The notes under the pieces were generated by a model that saw only the letters and a list, made by a program, of their open reading frames with translations, had not been told where the DNA came from and did no database searches. A program made the translations under genes and the position numbers. This document shows positions 1 through 13,267 of a DNA stretch of 64,000 nt, one piece after another. Source of the stretch: Branchiostoma floridae (Eukaryota > Chordata > Leptocardii > Amphioxiformes > Branchiostomatidae); NCBI RefSeq assembly GCF_000003815.2, contig NC_049990.1:5926635-5990634 (forward strand), in the 5' to 3' direction. Position 1 is the stretch's first letter; each line of letters begins with the position of its first letter.

Positions 1-1929
1 CTTATATAAGTGACAGGTGCCGATGACCTTTGACCTTTTGAGATATGTTACAAATTAGTATTTTTGATTACACATAATCTCGTAACCATGTCTCTAGAAT
101 GTCTGCAATAAACTGTGTTAAGAGAATCTACTACACATTTCCAATATCTGAAATATCTTAGTTATAGGATGAACAGTTTATTGATTATCGCTCTTCAAAA
201 AGGGGTCATCTGGAAATGATTGGCCACTTTTCCAGCTGTGCATGTGCCATGCTGAAAAAACTTAATTTTCAGCAAGTTGACCTCACCTGTAGTGAAAGAA
301 AAAGGCAAATAAACATCTTATCTTTACTTGATTGCTACAAAATACTACTTGGACTGTGCAGAAAAGAACTTTTGAGTGGCACAATGTTTTTACTTTCTTA
401 ATTATTGCTAATTAGAAATGCGATTTTCACACCTGGCGCCACACCTGCGGACACCGCCCAGCAACTTTAAAGGGCCATATCTCTGGAACGGAAGGTCCGA
501 TTTTTGTTCTGTAACTTTTATTTTTCATAAATCAACACCCTCTATTAGGGAACACAAATGTTCTGATTCCCCTGGGTACAAAACAATTTCGACTGGAAAC
601 CCTATGACATTAGTAGGATTTCCAGTGCGAAAATGGAAATTGCCACGATTTTTCATTGATCGCCCTGTATTATCGAAAAAGAACTGGACCTTCTAACTTA
701 CCAGATTTGTAGTATGTACTATGGAGACCGTGACAATGTAAAAATGTTAAAGCAGGGGTATACGATTGCTGAGATATCATTTTCTGAAAAGTGCGCTATG
801 ATGCAGAGAAGTGACTTCCGGGTTCAGGGGTCACTACACAAATACCTCTGACGTCAGCCTGATTTGCAGAGCTACGGTCCGGGATCGAGTCCAGGGGAGG
901 GTGATTTTAAATTGTTCTTGTTTCCTTTTTACATCCATTTAATATAAACAATAGTTTCAGCACATTCCAATAACTAGAAAAAAAACCGTGTACACACGCA
1001 AACCTTGGCAAAATGCCAGCTTTTTTAAAGCACTTGTTTTTACTATGTTTTGATCTTACAAGGTTTTTGGACTCTGTTCTTGGTTAGATGTTATATGGGT
1101 CCTAGTTTCCATCCCTAGTTCAGATAATTGAAATAATTATTAGTTGATAAAATCTGTAACAAGTTAGAGTTCAGTATCATTCAAATTATATTCAAACTAC
1201 AGATCAATATCACATGATACTTCATCTAATCCCCACCTGCGGCTTGACACATATCTGTTGCGAAACACTTCTCCCTTACATTACAAGCATCATTAGTGCC
1301 TAATTAGTGCCACTACTGCTAATTAATAGCTGCCTCCTCTTGGGACCACTTAGGTTCAAATTGCCTAATGTCTTGCCTTGCCCCATGGTGTATCAATTCA
1401 ATATTCAAACTTCCAGGGAAAACTTTCAACTGTTAAAAAATTGATAAGAACTTGAAGAGATAACTGGCATCTTATTACTTCCGAAGTTCCGAAACAGATG
1501 GCTAGTTAAAAGTAAAACGTAGAATCACAAAGTAGTGGAAGGTTTCAAATTACCCAACACAAGTCAGCTGTATATGACTTTGTGCAGTTTCTGACTTTTC
1601 AACAATAGCTTTCACTTGGCTACAGCAAAGTATCAGCAAAACAAACTTTGTCTTGAAAAAGAGTTAACACAAAACTATCATAACACAAATTCAAAGCTTT
1701 CAAATTGGATACCAATTCTCCCACATCAGTCTAAAACCAGCAATTGGGGCATTTTGGTTCTACAAAGCCATGTTGTAAGCTGGAAAGCAATGCAGGCATG
1801 AGAATTGTAGAGGGATTCCACCCCCTGTAAATTTCTAAATCTATAAACCCTCAGAAACACTATATTTTGGGCTAAATTTAGTGAAATAAAGCCAACATTT
1901 TGAAGAAAAGCACACTACTACCGTTAGTA
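1..1929. other. HS6ST intron, left part
   Basis: AT-rich non-coding DNA, presumed intron of the minus-strand HS6ST gene. Short frames at 216-401 and 418-696 have no recognisable features. A box B-like GGGATCGAGTCC near 871 may be a SINE scrap. Confidence 0.5.
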
Positions 1930-2300
1930 TGCTGATTCTCCTCTCCCAAAAAGGGACCAGGAAAGGAAAGTGATCTCGATCCAGTTTAAGCTCACTGAAG
2001 AGCTAGTCTTCCACTGGTCGTGACAGAGAGGATAGACGCTATGTACAGTATTTACAGGTTCATTGTACCGGGAAAATTCCCCTAGCTTTTTTCGACAAGC
2101 ACAATGAACAGTGGACCACGGCTTAACGTCCTGTCCTAAGGACTGCAACCCTTTCCGGTAGCGTGCATGTCGGGTGAGCGACACAGCCAGAATCAAACTC
2201 AAGGCTTCCAGTTCCAGAGGCAGGGCCGCTAACCACTGGACTACGCGCACTACCGCGCTACCAGGGAGGAGATGTTGGTAGAGTAAGTTTTTGTGAAGAG
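1930..2300 (-). mobile_element. tRNA-derived SINE with Deu-like core
   Basis: The minus strand shows TAGTCCAGTGGTTAGCGG and GAGTTTGATTC, tRNA-like A and B boxes. Further on, at 2113-2136, GGACAGGACGTTAAGCCG-TGGTCC follows; this resembles the Deu domain core of deuterostome SINEs as I recall it. The 135-codon open frame here is a by-product. Confidence 0.65.
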
Positions 2301-3248
2301 CAATCAATCTGCACCACACCCAACCCTGCATAATACATGACCCCCGGAAGCCCAGAAGATCAGGATCAGGCCGACTGATTGGGAAGCCCTGCCTATAAAC
2401 TGCTCAATTGTATCGCAAGCCTGCAGGAAAATTGATTCCGAGTGCGAGGGACAATTTTTTCCTCCCGTGTTGTCGGGGAACGTATTGACGGGGCAGTTAC
2501 GTCCCTAAGACCGGCGTTGAAATATTCATAGCTTCATGATTTTCGTCGTAGCGCTCAAATGACCCCCGCCTCGGGTTTCTCAATACATCAAAAGGGAGGG
2601 TTTAGGCCAATCAAGTGCCTTTTATAGTGGGAGGTTCAATACTGACAAAAACTTGATTGTTGAGAGTCAGCCTTGAGATACAAAGGGAGATGTAATTGCC
2701 CAGTATTAACAGTATCAAAGTTACTTTGAAGATAAATAGCAACCCATCCCCCATCCCCCTTCCATGCAGACCCTCCTTGGTGTTTACAGTGTGTAGTCTA
2801 GGTCATTCTTTGGCCCAATATTCTTTAAAATTGACCTGACTTTATGAACTTAGGGAGTAACACACATCTCGAGGGTACTCAGGAGGTTATCAGAATACTG
2901 TTACAAAGATGTTTGAATTGGTTCAGAAGATCCCCAGGTGCCTTAAAAACTGTCCTACTTACCATATAAATATTACATCAGGTTCTTCAAAGTTTAAAAG
3001 CAGCGTTGAAGTGCAGGCGTTATGATTATAGGCCTGGCTGAATTATGTCAAAAGGGGGAGTGTATTTTTCACACATTTTGACAACAGAATATTAAGCTGG
3101 TCTCGATTACTATAATTGACAGTAAGTATAGGCTGCTTTGCAGACATAAATGATAAATTATACTCAACTGAGAAATAAATCAAATAGCATACATTGTACA
3201 CTAAGTCTTTGCTTGAAAGTTATTGTTTTCTTCTAAATCATAGTAAGT

Positions 3249-3401
3249 GGCATGGCTATATTAATACACATTATGCCAAAAAGCAGTTACTCAAATGTGG
3301 ATATGATTTTGGAAAAAAGCTTGAGTAACTGATTTTTGGCATATCTTATTACCTGGATGTCTACTAAGTAACCATTGACATATTAATACACATTGTCAAT
3401 G
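3249..3401. repeat. Cluster of inverted repeats sharing a loop
   Basis: Arms ATGCCAAAAAGCAGTTACTCAA (3273-3294) and its near complement (3321-3342). Two smaller hairpins, at 3249-3277 and 3373-3401, share the same loop ATATTAATACACATT. Confidence 0.75.
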
Positions 3402-4119
3402 AAACACTTCTGTACATGACTTCTATAGTCGGATAATCTAGTTTTGTTCTCAAACTTCACATTTTGTTTTCAAGAGTTTATTCAAAAATGTCTGAAATTT
3501 CTGTACATGAAGTTTATTAAGAGCATATCGTGTTCTATAACACCATGAAGAGTGAGCTGGCATGATTAAAATTAAACAAATTTGCTATTCTATTTTTCTA
3601 AGCTTGAAAAGACAGATTTAACAACAAAATTAACAACATGGGCTGACACAAACATTGAGTAGGACGCACAAAGATCTAAATCTGGAACAGCCCTGGTCAT
3701 CAGAATAAAAAGGCCCAATGGCTATCCTGCATATCAATCACATTATTCATCAAACACAGATGGTGTAGACTGGCTTTCATCTAAGGCAACACAGATATGC
3801 CACTCACATAAACATGTAAGCCAAACCTACGTGTTTCCATTCAGTTCTGAAGGCTAGAAACAACAAAGGTAAAACTGCCATACATTCTGGTCAACAGTTG
3901 TTAGTTTTCGAGTCAAACCTGCAACTGCACAGGTAAGAAAACAAACACACACTATATAGTATTAAGCCAGGTTATACTGTGCGTTCACACATTGTTAACT
4001 TTTCCAAGAAGGTTATGTTCTGTGTAGCGTTTGCATGTATGTATGTGTGTACAAACTAGATGATAAGCATAACTCGAAAATGCCTGGAAAGATTGTATTG
4101 TCTTTTGATAGTTGGTATA

Positions 4120-4295
4120 CATGTCACAATAGAGATCACGATCCAGTAGAATCGCCGATTCTCCTAGGAGAGATCGTGATTGGAGTTTCTCCTAGGAGAG
4201 ATCCCGAACTCAATCTGTACTAGTGCAATCGCTGATTCTACTAGTACAGATTGCAATCGGAATCTCTCCTAGGAGAAACTCCGATCCAAACTCAA
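4120..4295. repeat. Cluster of 12-bp palindromes TCTCCTAGGAGA
   Basis: Perfect palindromes at 4160-4171, 4188-4199 and 4265-4276 inside larger inverted arms (GATCACGATCC, AATCTGTACTAGT and GATTCTACTAGTACAGATT). The whole segment can fold on itself several ways. Confidence 0.8.
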
Positions 4296-5964
4296 ATGAT
4301 GCAAAGATATAGGAAACAGACTACTAAATAAAAATGCTCTACTGTGACATATATTTGCTGTATCTTCGTGATGATAAGATTTGGGCCGCCAACCGGCTTC
4401 TTACATTACTATACAGTAATGCAATACTATATTGCATACTTTTGAAGCATATCCCTTGATGACAGTGTACAGTGAACAGTACACAATAACATATCAAGTC
4501 CATTTCTTCCTGGAATACCGTAATAAAGTCAAAAGAAGCTAAGAAATTGTAAATCAAAGATAAAGCTGCTCCATCTGGCCACATAAATATTTCATCCCCA
4601 AATCTTGTTGAGCGTAATGGTTGCTGTTTCCCTTTTGATCTAATCAGGGACCATCATCCTTGTCTTGCATCATTCAATATCCATGGCCAGCCTTTGGGAA
4701 GGACGGAGAATGCGGACCTGTTTTTATAGCGGGCTCAAAACTGATTGGTCCTGAAACCTGTGCCTGCATCTCGGGTTGGAAATTTACAAACTGTGACAGT
4801 TAAAGAAACACATGCACCGACGAGAGATCTTATCTTGGTTCATGTTAAAATCTTTAGACTAGAAAAGGGGCCAGCAGGGGTTTACAGCTGGGATTGCCTG
4901 CATTATATTTATAGAATGTCCAAATGAGCACTGGCCTGTCCCTTTATCAACAAGGACCATGGGTCATTTTGTTAAAATGTAGGTTAATTTGTTAAACTTG
5001 AGGTGGACATAGGACTACAGGATGACAAACTTGGCTCTGTCCTACTGTAAGGGAACTTGTGGAGATCCTTGTGTCACCTCTTTGAGGATGAACTGAAAAG
5101 AACTGAGGCCCGGACTTACTGGTCTTGTACTTGTATTCTGTTTTAAGTCTTTTTCCTTTTAAACTTGGGAATGGTCCACAAACATTTCTACTGCAGGTTT
5201 TGAATCTATTTTTGCCTTAATAAGCTTCATGGAATAATTATTTTCAAAAACGACACAAACAATTTTCAAGAACCAAAAACATTGCTCTAGTTTTCATCAT
5301 GATACTAGGTTCCTTGCATCTGTTCTTCACAGTGTGCTCTAAATTTAAGTAATGCAAAGTTTAACAAATTTGCAGTATACAGCACTCAATTATCATAATA
5401 TTGCACGCAGCAGTGATTTTCCTTGAACTTCTATAGCTACTTTGAAGCGTACATCCTTCTTGCATTATTGCAATTAAAGAGCAATACTTGAACCTGGAAC
5501 CGCAGCTCATTATTGGTTTCACACCTCTCTCATCTGTACAGCTACGTTCCCAAATAACTGATGAGCCTTTTGGCCTCCGAGAGACGCTTTAAAGAACTTC
5601 AAACAACCGTCAGCGCACTCAATCTTTCCAGCGTAGGGAAATTAGACACCCCGCTAGGCGGGGCACCCTTGCACCTGACTTTTAATGGCTCCTGAACACC
5701 AGCAAATGAGCACTTACTTCACAATCAATAATGTATCAGGACTTTGTGTGGGGATGGAGGGACTGGTATAGAACCCTCATCAGTGGGGTGTAATCGAGAA
5801 CGTGTCTCGGGAGCGCCGCTTCGTGATGAATAATGCAAGATGCGTTTCTTTGGAAGAAAAGGAGTCTTTGGGGCCCGAGGTATTGATGCACGCTTCAAGT
5901 CGGCAGCTTAGAGATGAATTAATTGCCAGGTTGGAAGGATCTGTGGTTGATTTGAAGTATCAAT

Positions 5965-6585
5965 AACGTGGGATGTGAGGGACCGAGGAGGTTTAGCATG
6001 TTCAATCATGTGTAGAAGTACATTCTGTGGGCTCTTCAAGGGTGTGGCATTCTTTGACAAAGCTTAAATTTATAGATAAGACTTGTACATTGTCTTAGAA
6101 CAAACAATACCTGAAGTTACTGCCTAGAATGTGGGATGTGAGGGACTGAGGAGGTTTAGCATGTTCAATCATGTGTAAAAGTGGGCTCTTCGAGGGTGTG
6201 GCATTCTTTGAGAAAGCTTTTATTGTATAGATAAAACTTGTACATTGTCTAACGAAAACTGAAGTTACTGCTTAGAACAACCCACACATATATTACCGTG
6301 GAGAGTAGCTATTACATAACTATTTATTCTTTGAGAAAGCTTTTAGTGTATAGATAAAACTTGTACATCGTCTTAAACCAAATAAAAACTGAAATTAATG
6401 CCTAGAACGACCTACGCATATATTACTGTGGAGAGTAGCTTTTACATAACTATTTAATTCTTTGAGAAAGATTTTAGTGTATAGATAAAACTTGTACATT
6501 GTCTTACAAAAACTGAAGTTATTACCTAGGACAACCCACACATATATTACTGTGGAGAGTAGCTATTACATAACTGTTTATTCTG
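5965..6585. repeat. Tandem repeat, about 125-160 bp units
   Basis: Two copies of GTGGGATGTGAGGGAC (5969, 6130), then three to four copies of a unit with TTCTTTGAGAAAGCTTTTA, GATAAAACTTGTACAT, CACATATATTAC and GTGGAGAGTAGC up to about 6585. Confidence 0.88.
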
Positions 6586-6589
6586 TATT

Positions 6590-7420
6590 GAAAATGTGAC
6601 CTGAATTGTGCAAAGATACATATGTAGCAACATATAAAATAACATAATTTTTACAGCACAACACACTGGGGACTAAATTTTGTAGAAGAAGTTGACAGAA
6701 GGCCTTTGTGGAGTTTAAAGTTCCTTAGGTTGATACAACCAATATAATGCATTGCAAAACAACAGTAATGTGTTTGAAAATAATTAAAGACAGCAAATAT
6801 CTTATGATGTACTGTGGAACAATGAGGGGGGCTTTTGCACTAAGGACTTCAACTTCAGCACTAAGGACAGCACCATTGTCAGTATGCATCAAGACTCGAA
6901 ACTTTTAGGCAAAAAAATAATGCCTCAGTATGACAAAGGCCCTGAACTGCTATCTGAAAAGACAACTTCTATTGCAAATGTCCTCCTCAATTGTGTACGA
7001 AACCAAATAGCCTCTAAATCTTTTGACAAAAATGCAACATGCCTTTCAAACATGCTGGCATTAAACGAATGAATTTGAAAACAAAAAGTATTGTATTGAA
7101 TTTTGAAGGTTTTACTTTTAAAAGACTACAAACTTTTGCTGTGGTTATTACTTACAGATACACTGGAAAACAACAGAAAAACATCAAAGTGATAGCAAAA
7201 TGCCAATGAAAAGCTTTTATCACTGCCAACTACACATCAGTCCCAAAACTTTCTCTATAACATGGTTAAACTCAAGAGTTCTGTGCCTTTCAGTGGTGCT
7301 ATCTATCACCAAGACATTGGCATTGAACCCTGTCCACCCCAATTGCTCCAGACATTCTGTGGCAGTGGCCTGTGCAGATTTCTCAGCCATGTATTTTGAT
7401 AAGAGTTGGAGATACAGGGG
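6590..7420. other. HS6ST intron, nothing recognised
   Basis: Short frames at 6884-7072 and 7200-7550 show no domain, bias or homology I can name. Confidence 0.5.
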
Positions 7421-7423
7421 GAT

Positions 7424-7760
7424 CAGGGCTCAAAATACTTTTTTCTGCATACCTGCACTGGTGCAGGTAACATTGAAGATTACCTGCACCAGTGCACCAG
7501 ACAAATGTTACCTGCACCACTCTGAATTTAGGAAGTATGGATCATACTAAAATTGTTCAGGTACCATTGATATTTTTTCTTTTATACTTTATAGGTGGTA
7601 AAAGTCAATGCAGCTAATTACAATCCATGTACACCTACATGACAGGACATTAATGTACATGGACCAGTGCAGGTTAGGTGCAGGTAGACACCAGAAATAC
7701 CTGCACAGCTCCAATTTTACCTGCACTAACCTGCATATGCAGGTGGTATTTCGAGCCCTG
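7424..7760. mobile_element. hAT-type MITE
   Basis: Inverted ends CAGGGCTCAAAATAC and GTATTTCGAGCCCTG, the terminal form common in hAT elements. GGGGATC flanks both sides (7418-7424 and 7760-7766), an approximate target duplication of 7-8 bp. The interior carries many TACCTGCACC / TGCAGGTA subterminal motifs on both strands. No transposase. Confidence 0.82.
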
Positions 7761-7764
7761 GGGA

Positions 7765-8620
7765 TCCTGGTTTGGGAGAGATATATGATGGAACGTAGAT
7801 CCCTCTCCCAATGTCATGGTAAGAGTGGAGTGCTCTCGGGCGTTTCATTTTTTCATCTATCACTAACACATTGGGAGTGAACTGAGGCCACCTCAATTCC
7901 TGATATCTAGGACACATGCAAGAAATGCTGGATTCTTGACAGGGCAGTTGAGCATAGGGCCCCTATGCTGTAGTATTGGCTCCTAGTAGTCCTACATTGT
8001 GTCTCTCTGACCATGTAAGGGGGTTTTCTGTTGTTTGTAACAAAAATATAAAAAAATTGGCTTAACTTCATGAAATTTGGCCTAGAATGCAATGTGTAGT
8101 AAAAAGGGTTTCTGAGAGTTACACATTTCGAATTTCCTGGGGAGAATGCCCCCAGACCTCTAACTAAAATTAATTAAGGCCATGTCAATTTGATTATATG
8201 GATGTACTTGCACATCAATTTTTGGCAATTCCCCCCCCCCCTAAAAAACATTTTCAACCATACTGTAAATCATACAAAGCAGCTGCAAAGTAAGCAAATG
8301 TATGCCACATTGCAAAAAAAACAGGGTTCCCATCTAGGATGTCATCTACATTTGTATATAATCAAATAAACATGGCCTTACAGTATATAAATGATGACAG
8401 AAGTTACTGAAGCTGTAGTGTCATCTATATGAACAACATTTCTACTGGTTACAACAATAGTCAGAAGGTAGAAAGTTGAATGACCTAAAGGACAACACAT
8501 CTTTCTTCTGTCACACTTGGAAATTCAACTGCCCGTTGCATGGTGCTATCTATTACCACAGTATCAGTACTGAACTGCATCCCCCTCAATTTCTGTGGCT
8601 ATTCTGCTGCACTGACCCCT
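7765..8620. other. HS6ST intron, nothing recognised
   Basis: Non-coding, with a poly-C run at 8229-8241 and a diverged stretch that precedes the duplication at 8620. Confidence 0.5.
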
Positions 8621-9565
8621 GTGCTAATGTCATTGACCTCAGTCCTGGACACATAATGCCCATTTTTGGATCATCAAGCCCCAGAACAGCCCTCTTAAAC
8701 TGAATTTCGGCCACAGTAATGAAGCAACAGCCAACTGTCCTTGAATATTTGACTGATCCCTTGGGACTGAAGCAGTGAGGCTAGCAACCACTTTTCTTCT
8801 AAACTGAAAAGACCAAACTCCATCAGCATTAAGTTTAGACTCAGAGTGATCTCCCCAGAGTCTAGAATAACAGTGCTGCACTGCTATATATTACACTGCT
8901 ATAGCTCAGCACCGCTATACTGATTTTCAAATCTAGGGTGTTTCTTCCCTAGACATTGTAATGTTATGTGTGGATTATTATGCTAAAATTCATGAAATTT
9001 GCAAACTAGTGAGGTGCAACATCCCTGCAATGATGTTAGTGACCTCAGTCCTGGACACATGATGCCCATTTTTGGATCATCAATTCCCACAACAGCACTT
9101 TTAAACTGAATTTTTGCCACAGTAATGAAGGCTGTCCTGGTAAATTGACTTTCCCATGGACTGAAGCACTGCTGTTAGCGACCACTTTTCACCTAAATTG
9201 AAAAGACAGGCCAAACTCTATTGGTATTAAGTTTAGACTCAGAGTGCTCCCTGGAGTCTAGAATAGTGCTGCTAGCTCAGCATCATTATATGAATGAATG
9301 AATGAAGACCTTTATTGCACATTTTTGCCCCACTGGGCTAAGTACAGGTCACACGGTAAGAATCACATATATGTAACAATGGAAACAATCATACACATCT
9401 ATATATGCAGATGTGTTATATAATTATACTGATTTTCAAATCTAGGGTGTTTCTTCCCTATACTGTACATTTTATGTCTGGATTATAATGTGACAAAATT
9501 CATTAAATTGTAGTGAGGGACAACATCCCTGCACTAATGTTAGTGACCTCAGTCCTGGACAAATA
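8620..9565. repeat. Tandem duplication, two full copies and one partial
   Basis: GACCTCAGTCCTGGACA and GCCCATTTTTGGATCATCAA occur at about 8635 and 9040, and the first again near 9545. ACTGATTTTCAAATCTAGGG-TGTTTCTTCCCTA occurs near 8920 and 9428. A LINE tail is inserted at 9290-9400. Confidence 0.88.
9290..9400 (-). mobile_element. LINE 3' tail
   Basis: ATGAATGAATGAATGAAGACCTTTATTGCACAT-type sequence. On the minus strand this is an element end with AATAAAGGTCTTC and a short (TTCA)n tail, typical of L2/CR1-like elements. Only about 100 bp survives. Confidence 0.6.
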
Positions 9566-9569
9566 CCGG

Positions 9570-11840
9570 TAATGCCCATCTCTAGATAAAGCGGGTACAA
9601 AATGCCATGCTTACAATTCCCCCCCCCCCTCCCCCAAAATACAATTTCACACACAGGAGCAACTATGATAATTTTCCCATTTTGATTCCACACAGGTCTT
9701 GCGCCATAAAAGCATTCTTAAACCATTTGCAGACAATAACACTTGTCGATAACGATTTCCTGTATTCCCGAATACTGACCTAGCTTCAGTCTATTACCTT
9801 TAACTCCTCATAATAAAGTCTGACAGGCACGATGTCAGGCAGTCACTGAAGGAACGTTTACGGTAAAAAAGTTACGGCATCGAAAACAGCATGACTTCCA
9901 CTCAAAGGTACTTGACATTGCATCTCACAACATAATTGTGAAGGAACTTATAAATGATTCAAGTCACTGTTTCACAAAAACCTATATTTTTACCACTTTT
10001 CAAGCCCGTACTTTGTCGTGAATTTACGACTTCGAATTCCCTTTGCCCGGGTTGATACGGGATATTTTTTCTTCAACGGCAGCTTCGCATGTCAAGACCC
10101 TGACAGGAAGAGAATGGGTTTATTACCATAATGGCACGACCATTTACATACATGTCCGCCCTTAACACTTTCCTTTATTGACTGCACAGTATTTTATGTC
10201 ACACCAGATTCCAATCAATAAACCGCCTGCCACTCTGGCTAAGCGTCGGCCGGCTTGCGGCTGACGGTTCAAATGAAGAAAATGTGCCGACAATACTAGG
10301 TGATAAACACTTTAAACACTAACTACTCAGAGCACAATTATAGTTTTCGTGACTGAAATTGGTCTCTTTTCTTTCAACACAATGTGTTTGGGTAGTATGA
10401 AGTAAAGTCATCATCTGATATTCAGATATTCACATTCGGTTTTGTGGTATTATTTCTTTTGCCAATTCATCATGCTTATGTTTCTACAAATGTTTCACCA
10501 TGAATTTAAAATGCTACAAACCTGTCATTCCCTTCCTATCATGAAATCAAGTTCTTGCAAACTTACTTAAAGCAGGGCTCAAATTAGTTCTTCCCATTTC
10601 TTGCAACTTGCCTTTTTGAATGCATTTTTCACAGCTTCACCTATAGAATTTTTGTAATCAAGAGAAAGGATCACTTACTGTAAATGTACAACAAAAGCCT
10701 TAGAATTCTCCGATACTCAGTGGATTAAGAATTCTTGCATACATCACATACTAAAGGTTTTGTGGCGAATTCACATGCAACAACTTCCCCATACAAGCAT
10801 TTGTCACACGGAGGGAACACAAAGCATTAGCCCAGGGATTATCTCCCTGACGATGGCAGGCTTAGGGAAAGAATAACGACAACATGCAACCGGTATTGAA
10901 TTTTGCTTTTGGGCACGTTTTTCAGCTGCATTTGTCATACATATCAAGTTTCATCTAGACTATAGAGAATTTTTAACTATTCATGCTTGCCGGAATCAAT
11001 ATTTCATATCAATGATTTCCAATTTTTTTGTTGCTGAAATAACAAAGATTGTGTGGCAGAAAAAAGCATTCTGATTGAAAATAAATTCAGATCAACATGC
11101 ATACCAAAATAGCGCATTGTTCATTATTAACACCACAACTATCAACATAGCCATAGCTCCTGCAAGGTCTATTTTGAATTCATAACAATAACTTCTAGAG
11201 TCATTCACAAGCCTTAAAAGGCTGCCATGCAGGATTCGGTGCCAGAACTAGCTATAGAAATATCATCCAGACCAAGTTTTTGACAAATAATTTCAATTGT
11301 TGTGTCTGTGTGATAAAGATTTCTGCAAACTCTGCCACTTAAGCTATGTAGTACATGTAGTTCAAATTCCATGGAGCCAGCAGCCCAAGTTGAACGCTAC
11401 TTGAATAAAGTCGCATCAACAGATAAGTGGCCAATGAGAGAGAGACTAAATGTTTGTGAAATATTTTCATTCTTTGTTTTTGTGTTGCATTTCTACGGTT
11501 TGACGTAGGTTGGTGGGGTTATGGTATAGGTCTATTAAGGATGACAGCTTTATGTAACATTATTCCCTGTAGCTGCTGTAATAGAAAAAATGTATATACA
11601 TTACCATTAAAATGGAAATAGATTCAACACCAGATCTATAGAAAAAGCAGTTCTGTCAGATGAAATATTGTAATCACAGAAATCTGGACAGTTTCCAGGC
11701 ATTGTGGGGTGCCAGAAACGGTTTCCCTCCTGGCGCCAGTGCGATGATTGCTCGGTGATATAAAAATGATGGCATTTAGGATAAATAGCTACAGGGTAGT
11801 TTCTTATCTCAGGAACCAATCTGAAGGGTCTGATGGAATG
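9570..11840. other. HS6ST intron, possible conserved non-coding stretch
   Basis: No exon signals. 9700-10320 is less repetitive and more balanced in composition than its surroundings, so it is the best place in this intron to look for enhancers. CAGGGCTCAAATTAG at 10573 may be a hAT end. Confidence 0.4.
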
Positions 11841-11844
11841 GGAT

Positions 11845-12085
11845 GTCACATTATAGCACATACAATTCATTTTCATAAAGCTGTGATAATATCAAACTGG
11901 AAATATTACTGTTATCAAACTGGAAATATTACTGTTACAAACATGTCATATTATAGCCCATATAATTCATTTTCATAAAGCTGTGATAATATCGAAGTGG
12001 AAATATTACTGTTATCAAACTGGTAATATTACTGTAACAAACATGTCATATTACAGCATATACAATTCATTTTTCAAAAAGTCAT
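11845..12085. repeat. Tandem repeat, about 105-bp units
   Basis: Three copies share ACAATTCATTTTCATAAAGC, GTGATAATATC, GGAAATATTACTGTTA and ACAAACATGTCATATTA. Confidence 0.9.
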
Positions 12086-12089
12086 GATG

Positions 12090-13260
12090 TTATCATCAAA
12101 CTGAAAAAATTACACTGAATGTTGGTCATTTTCAATTTCAGATCTCACTCTTTTGGCTGTCAATGAATCAGCTCACATGCATGTTCATGTATAAATTTCA
12201 ATCTTATCCCTTTCCTCCCCAAAATAGGGTTGATTCAAATTAAAGGATTGATTCAAAACCTGAAATATGTATACACATTAGATCTTCTCATTTTCAATAT
12301 CAGACAGTAAGTACTAAACAAGTCAATAATTTGAATTAAAAAAAGAAATGATACTGTCCTTATGCCTTTTATAGGGAAGCTAAGAATGCCAAAAACTGTT
12401 GAAATCTTTCCCTCCGCTTATAAAACAAATATCCACAGTCTAATGACAGCTCAACCACCAAAACAACTTAAACTGCTCCCATAAATTATGATAAAAATAC
12501 TTCCCTTTTCCATATTTCTGGAAAATGTCTGGAAGCAAAATTGGAACATGTAATTCACAATGAATACAAATGGGTTGATTTATATAATGTAAGAGACGAA
12601 GTGTAGTTCTAAAATAAAGAAGACATCAGGTGCGTGGATGATCTGTACTGTAAATGCAGAAACTTTTGTGGTGGTTTTATGTTCGCAGTTTTCGTGGTGA
12701 CTGCTTCACCGTAAACTCAAAACCGCCGTGGACATTTTCCTTCTGTCTTCTACTAGTACTTGCGCCAACTATGGCTCCCCCTTCTCAGTTCATTTACGTA
12801 CCAAACATTGTAACACTGTGCTGTAATGATGAAATATTACACACATCTATCCATATGCTACATGTATGTACTGTACAACCCCATGAGAGAAATAAAAATC
12901 CCAGCTAACTTAAATGCATTTACAGTATCTTTCCCATCTCCTCACTCCCAAATGGTTGCTCCTGAGATAATAAGGTCTCTCTGATATCAGAGCTACCAGC
13001 AGAAAATGCAATTAAGGATTCTTAGAGGCGCATCCTTGGCAATGACATTATCTGTACACCAATCTACAGCACCACTTCATTTCTACATTCCTCTGGGCTC
13101 AGACTTAATGGCTACTTTTTTTTATTTATTCACTTATATTTTGAGAGTATGAGGCAGAAAGCACAAATTGCTTATATTAAGCCTTCTACTCAAGAAACAT
13201 TCGCATAAAACAAGAATAGTAAACCACATATGGCTACTTTGGCAGTGACTGTTATATGAA
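12090..13260. other. HS6ST intron
   Basis: It contains a MITE remnant (about 12644-12730, TACTGTAAATGCAGAAAC then GGTGGTTTTATGTTCGC). Otherwise nothing recognised. Confidence 0.5.
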
Positions 13261-13267
13261 ATCCCCA

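Larger units (their letters stand above)
2340..5960. other. HS6ST intron with hairpins
   Basis: Mostly unique-looking DNA without exon signals. It contains the inverted repeats at 3249-3401 and the palindrome cluster at 4120-4295, listed separately. 5560-5960 is somewhat GC-richer and could be regulatory, without specific support. Confidence 0.5.

Noticed and set aside
860-905. Possible tRNA gene (box B-like GGGATCGAGTCC)
   Set aside because: No matching A box, acceptor stem or cloverleaf arms could be found.
1924-2331. 135-codon minus-strand frame
   Set aside because: It is the translation of a tRNA-derived SINE.
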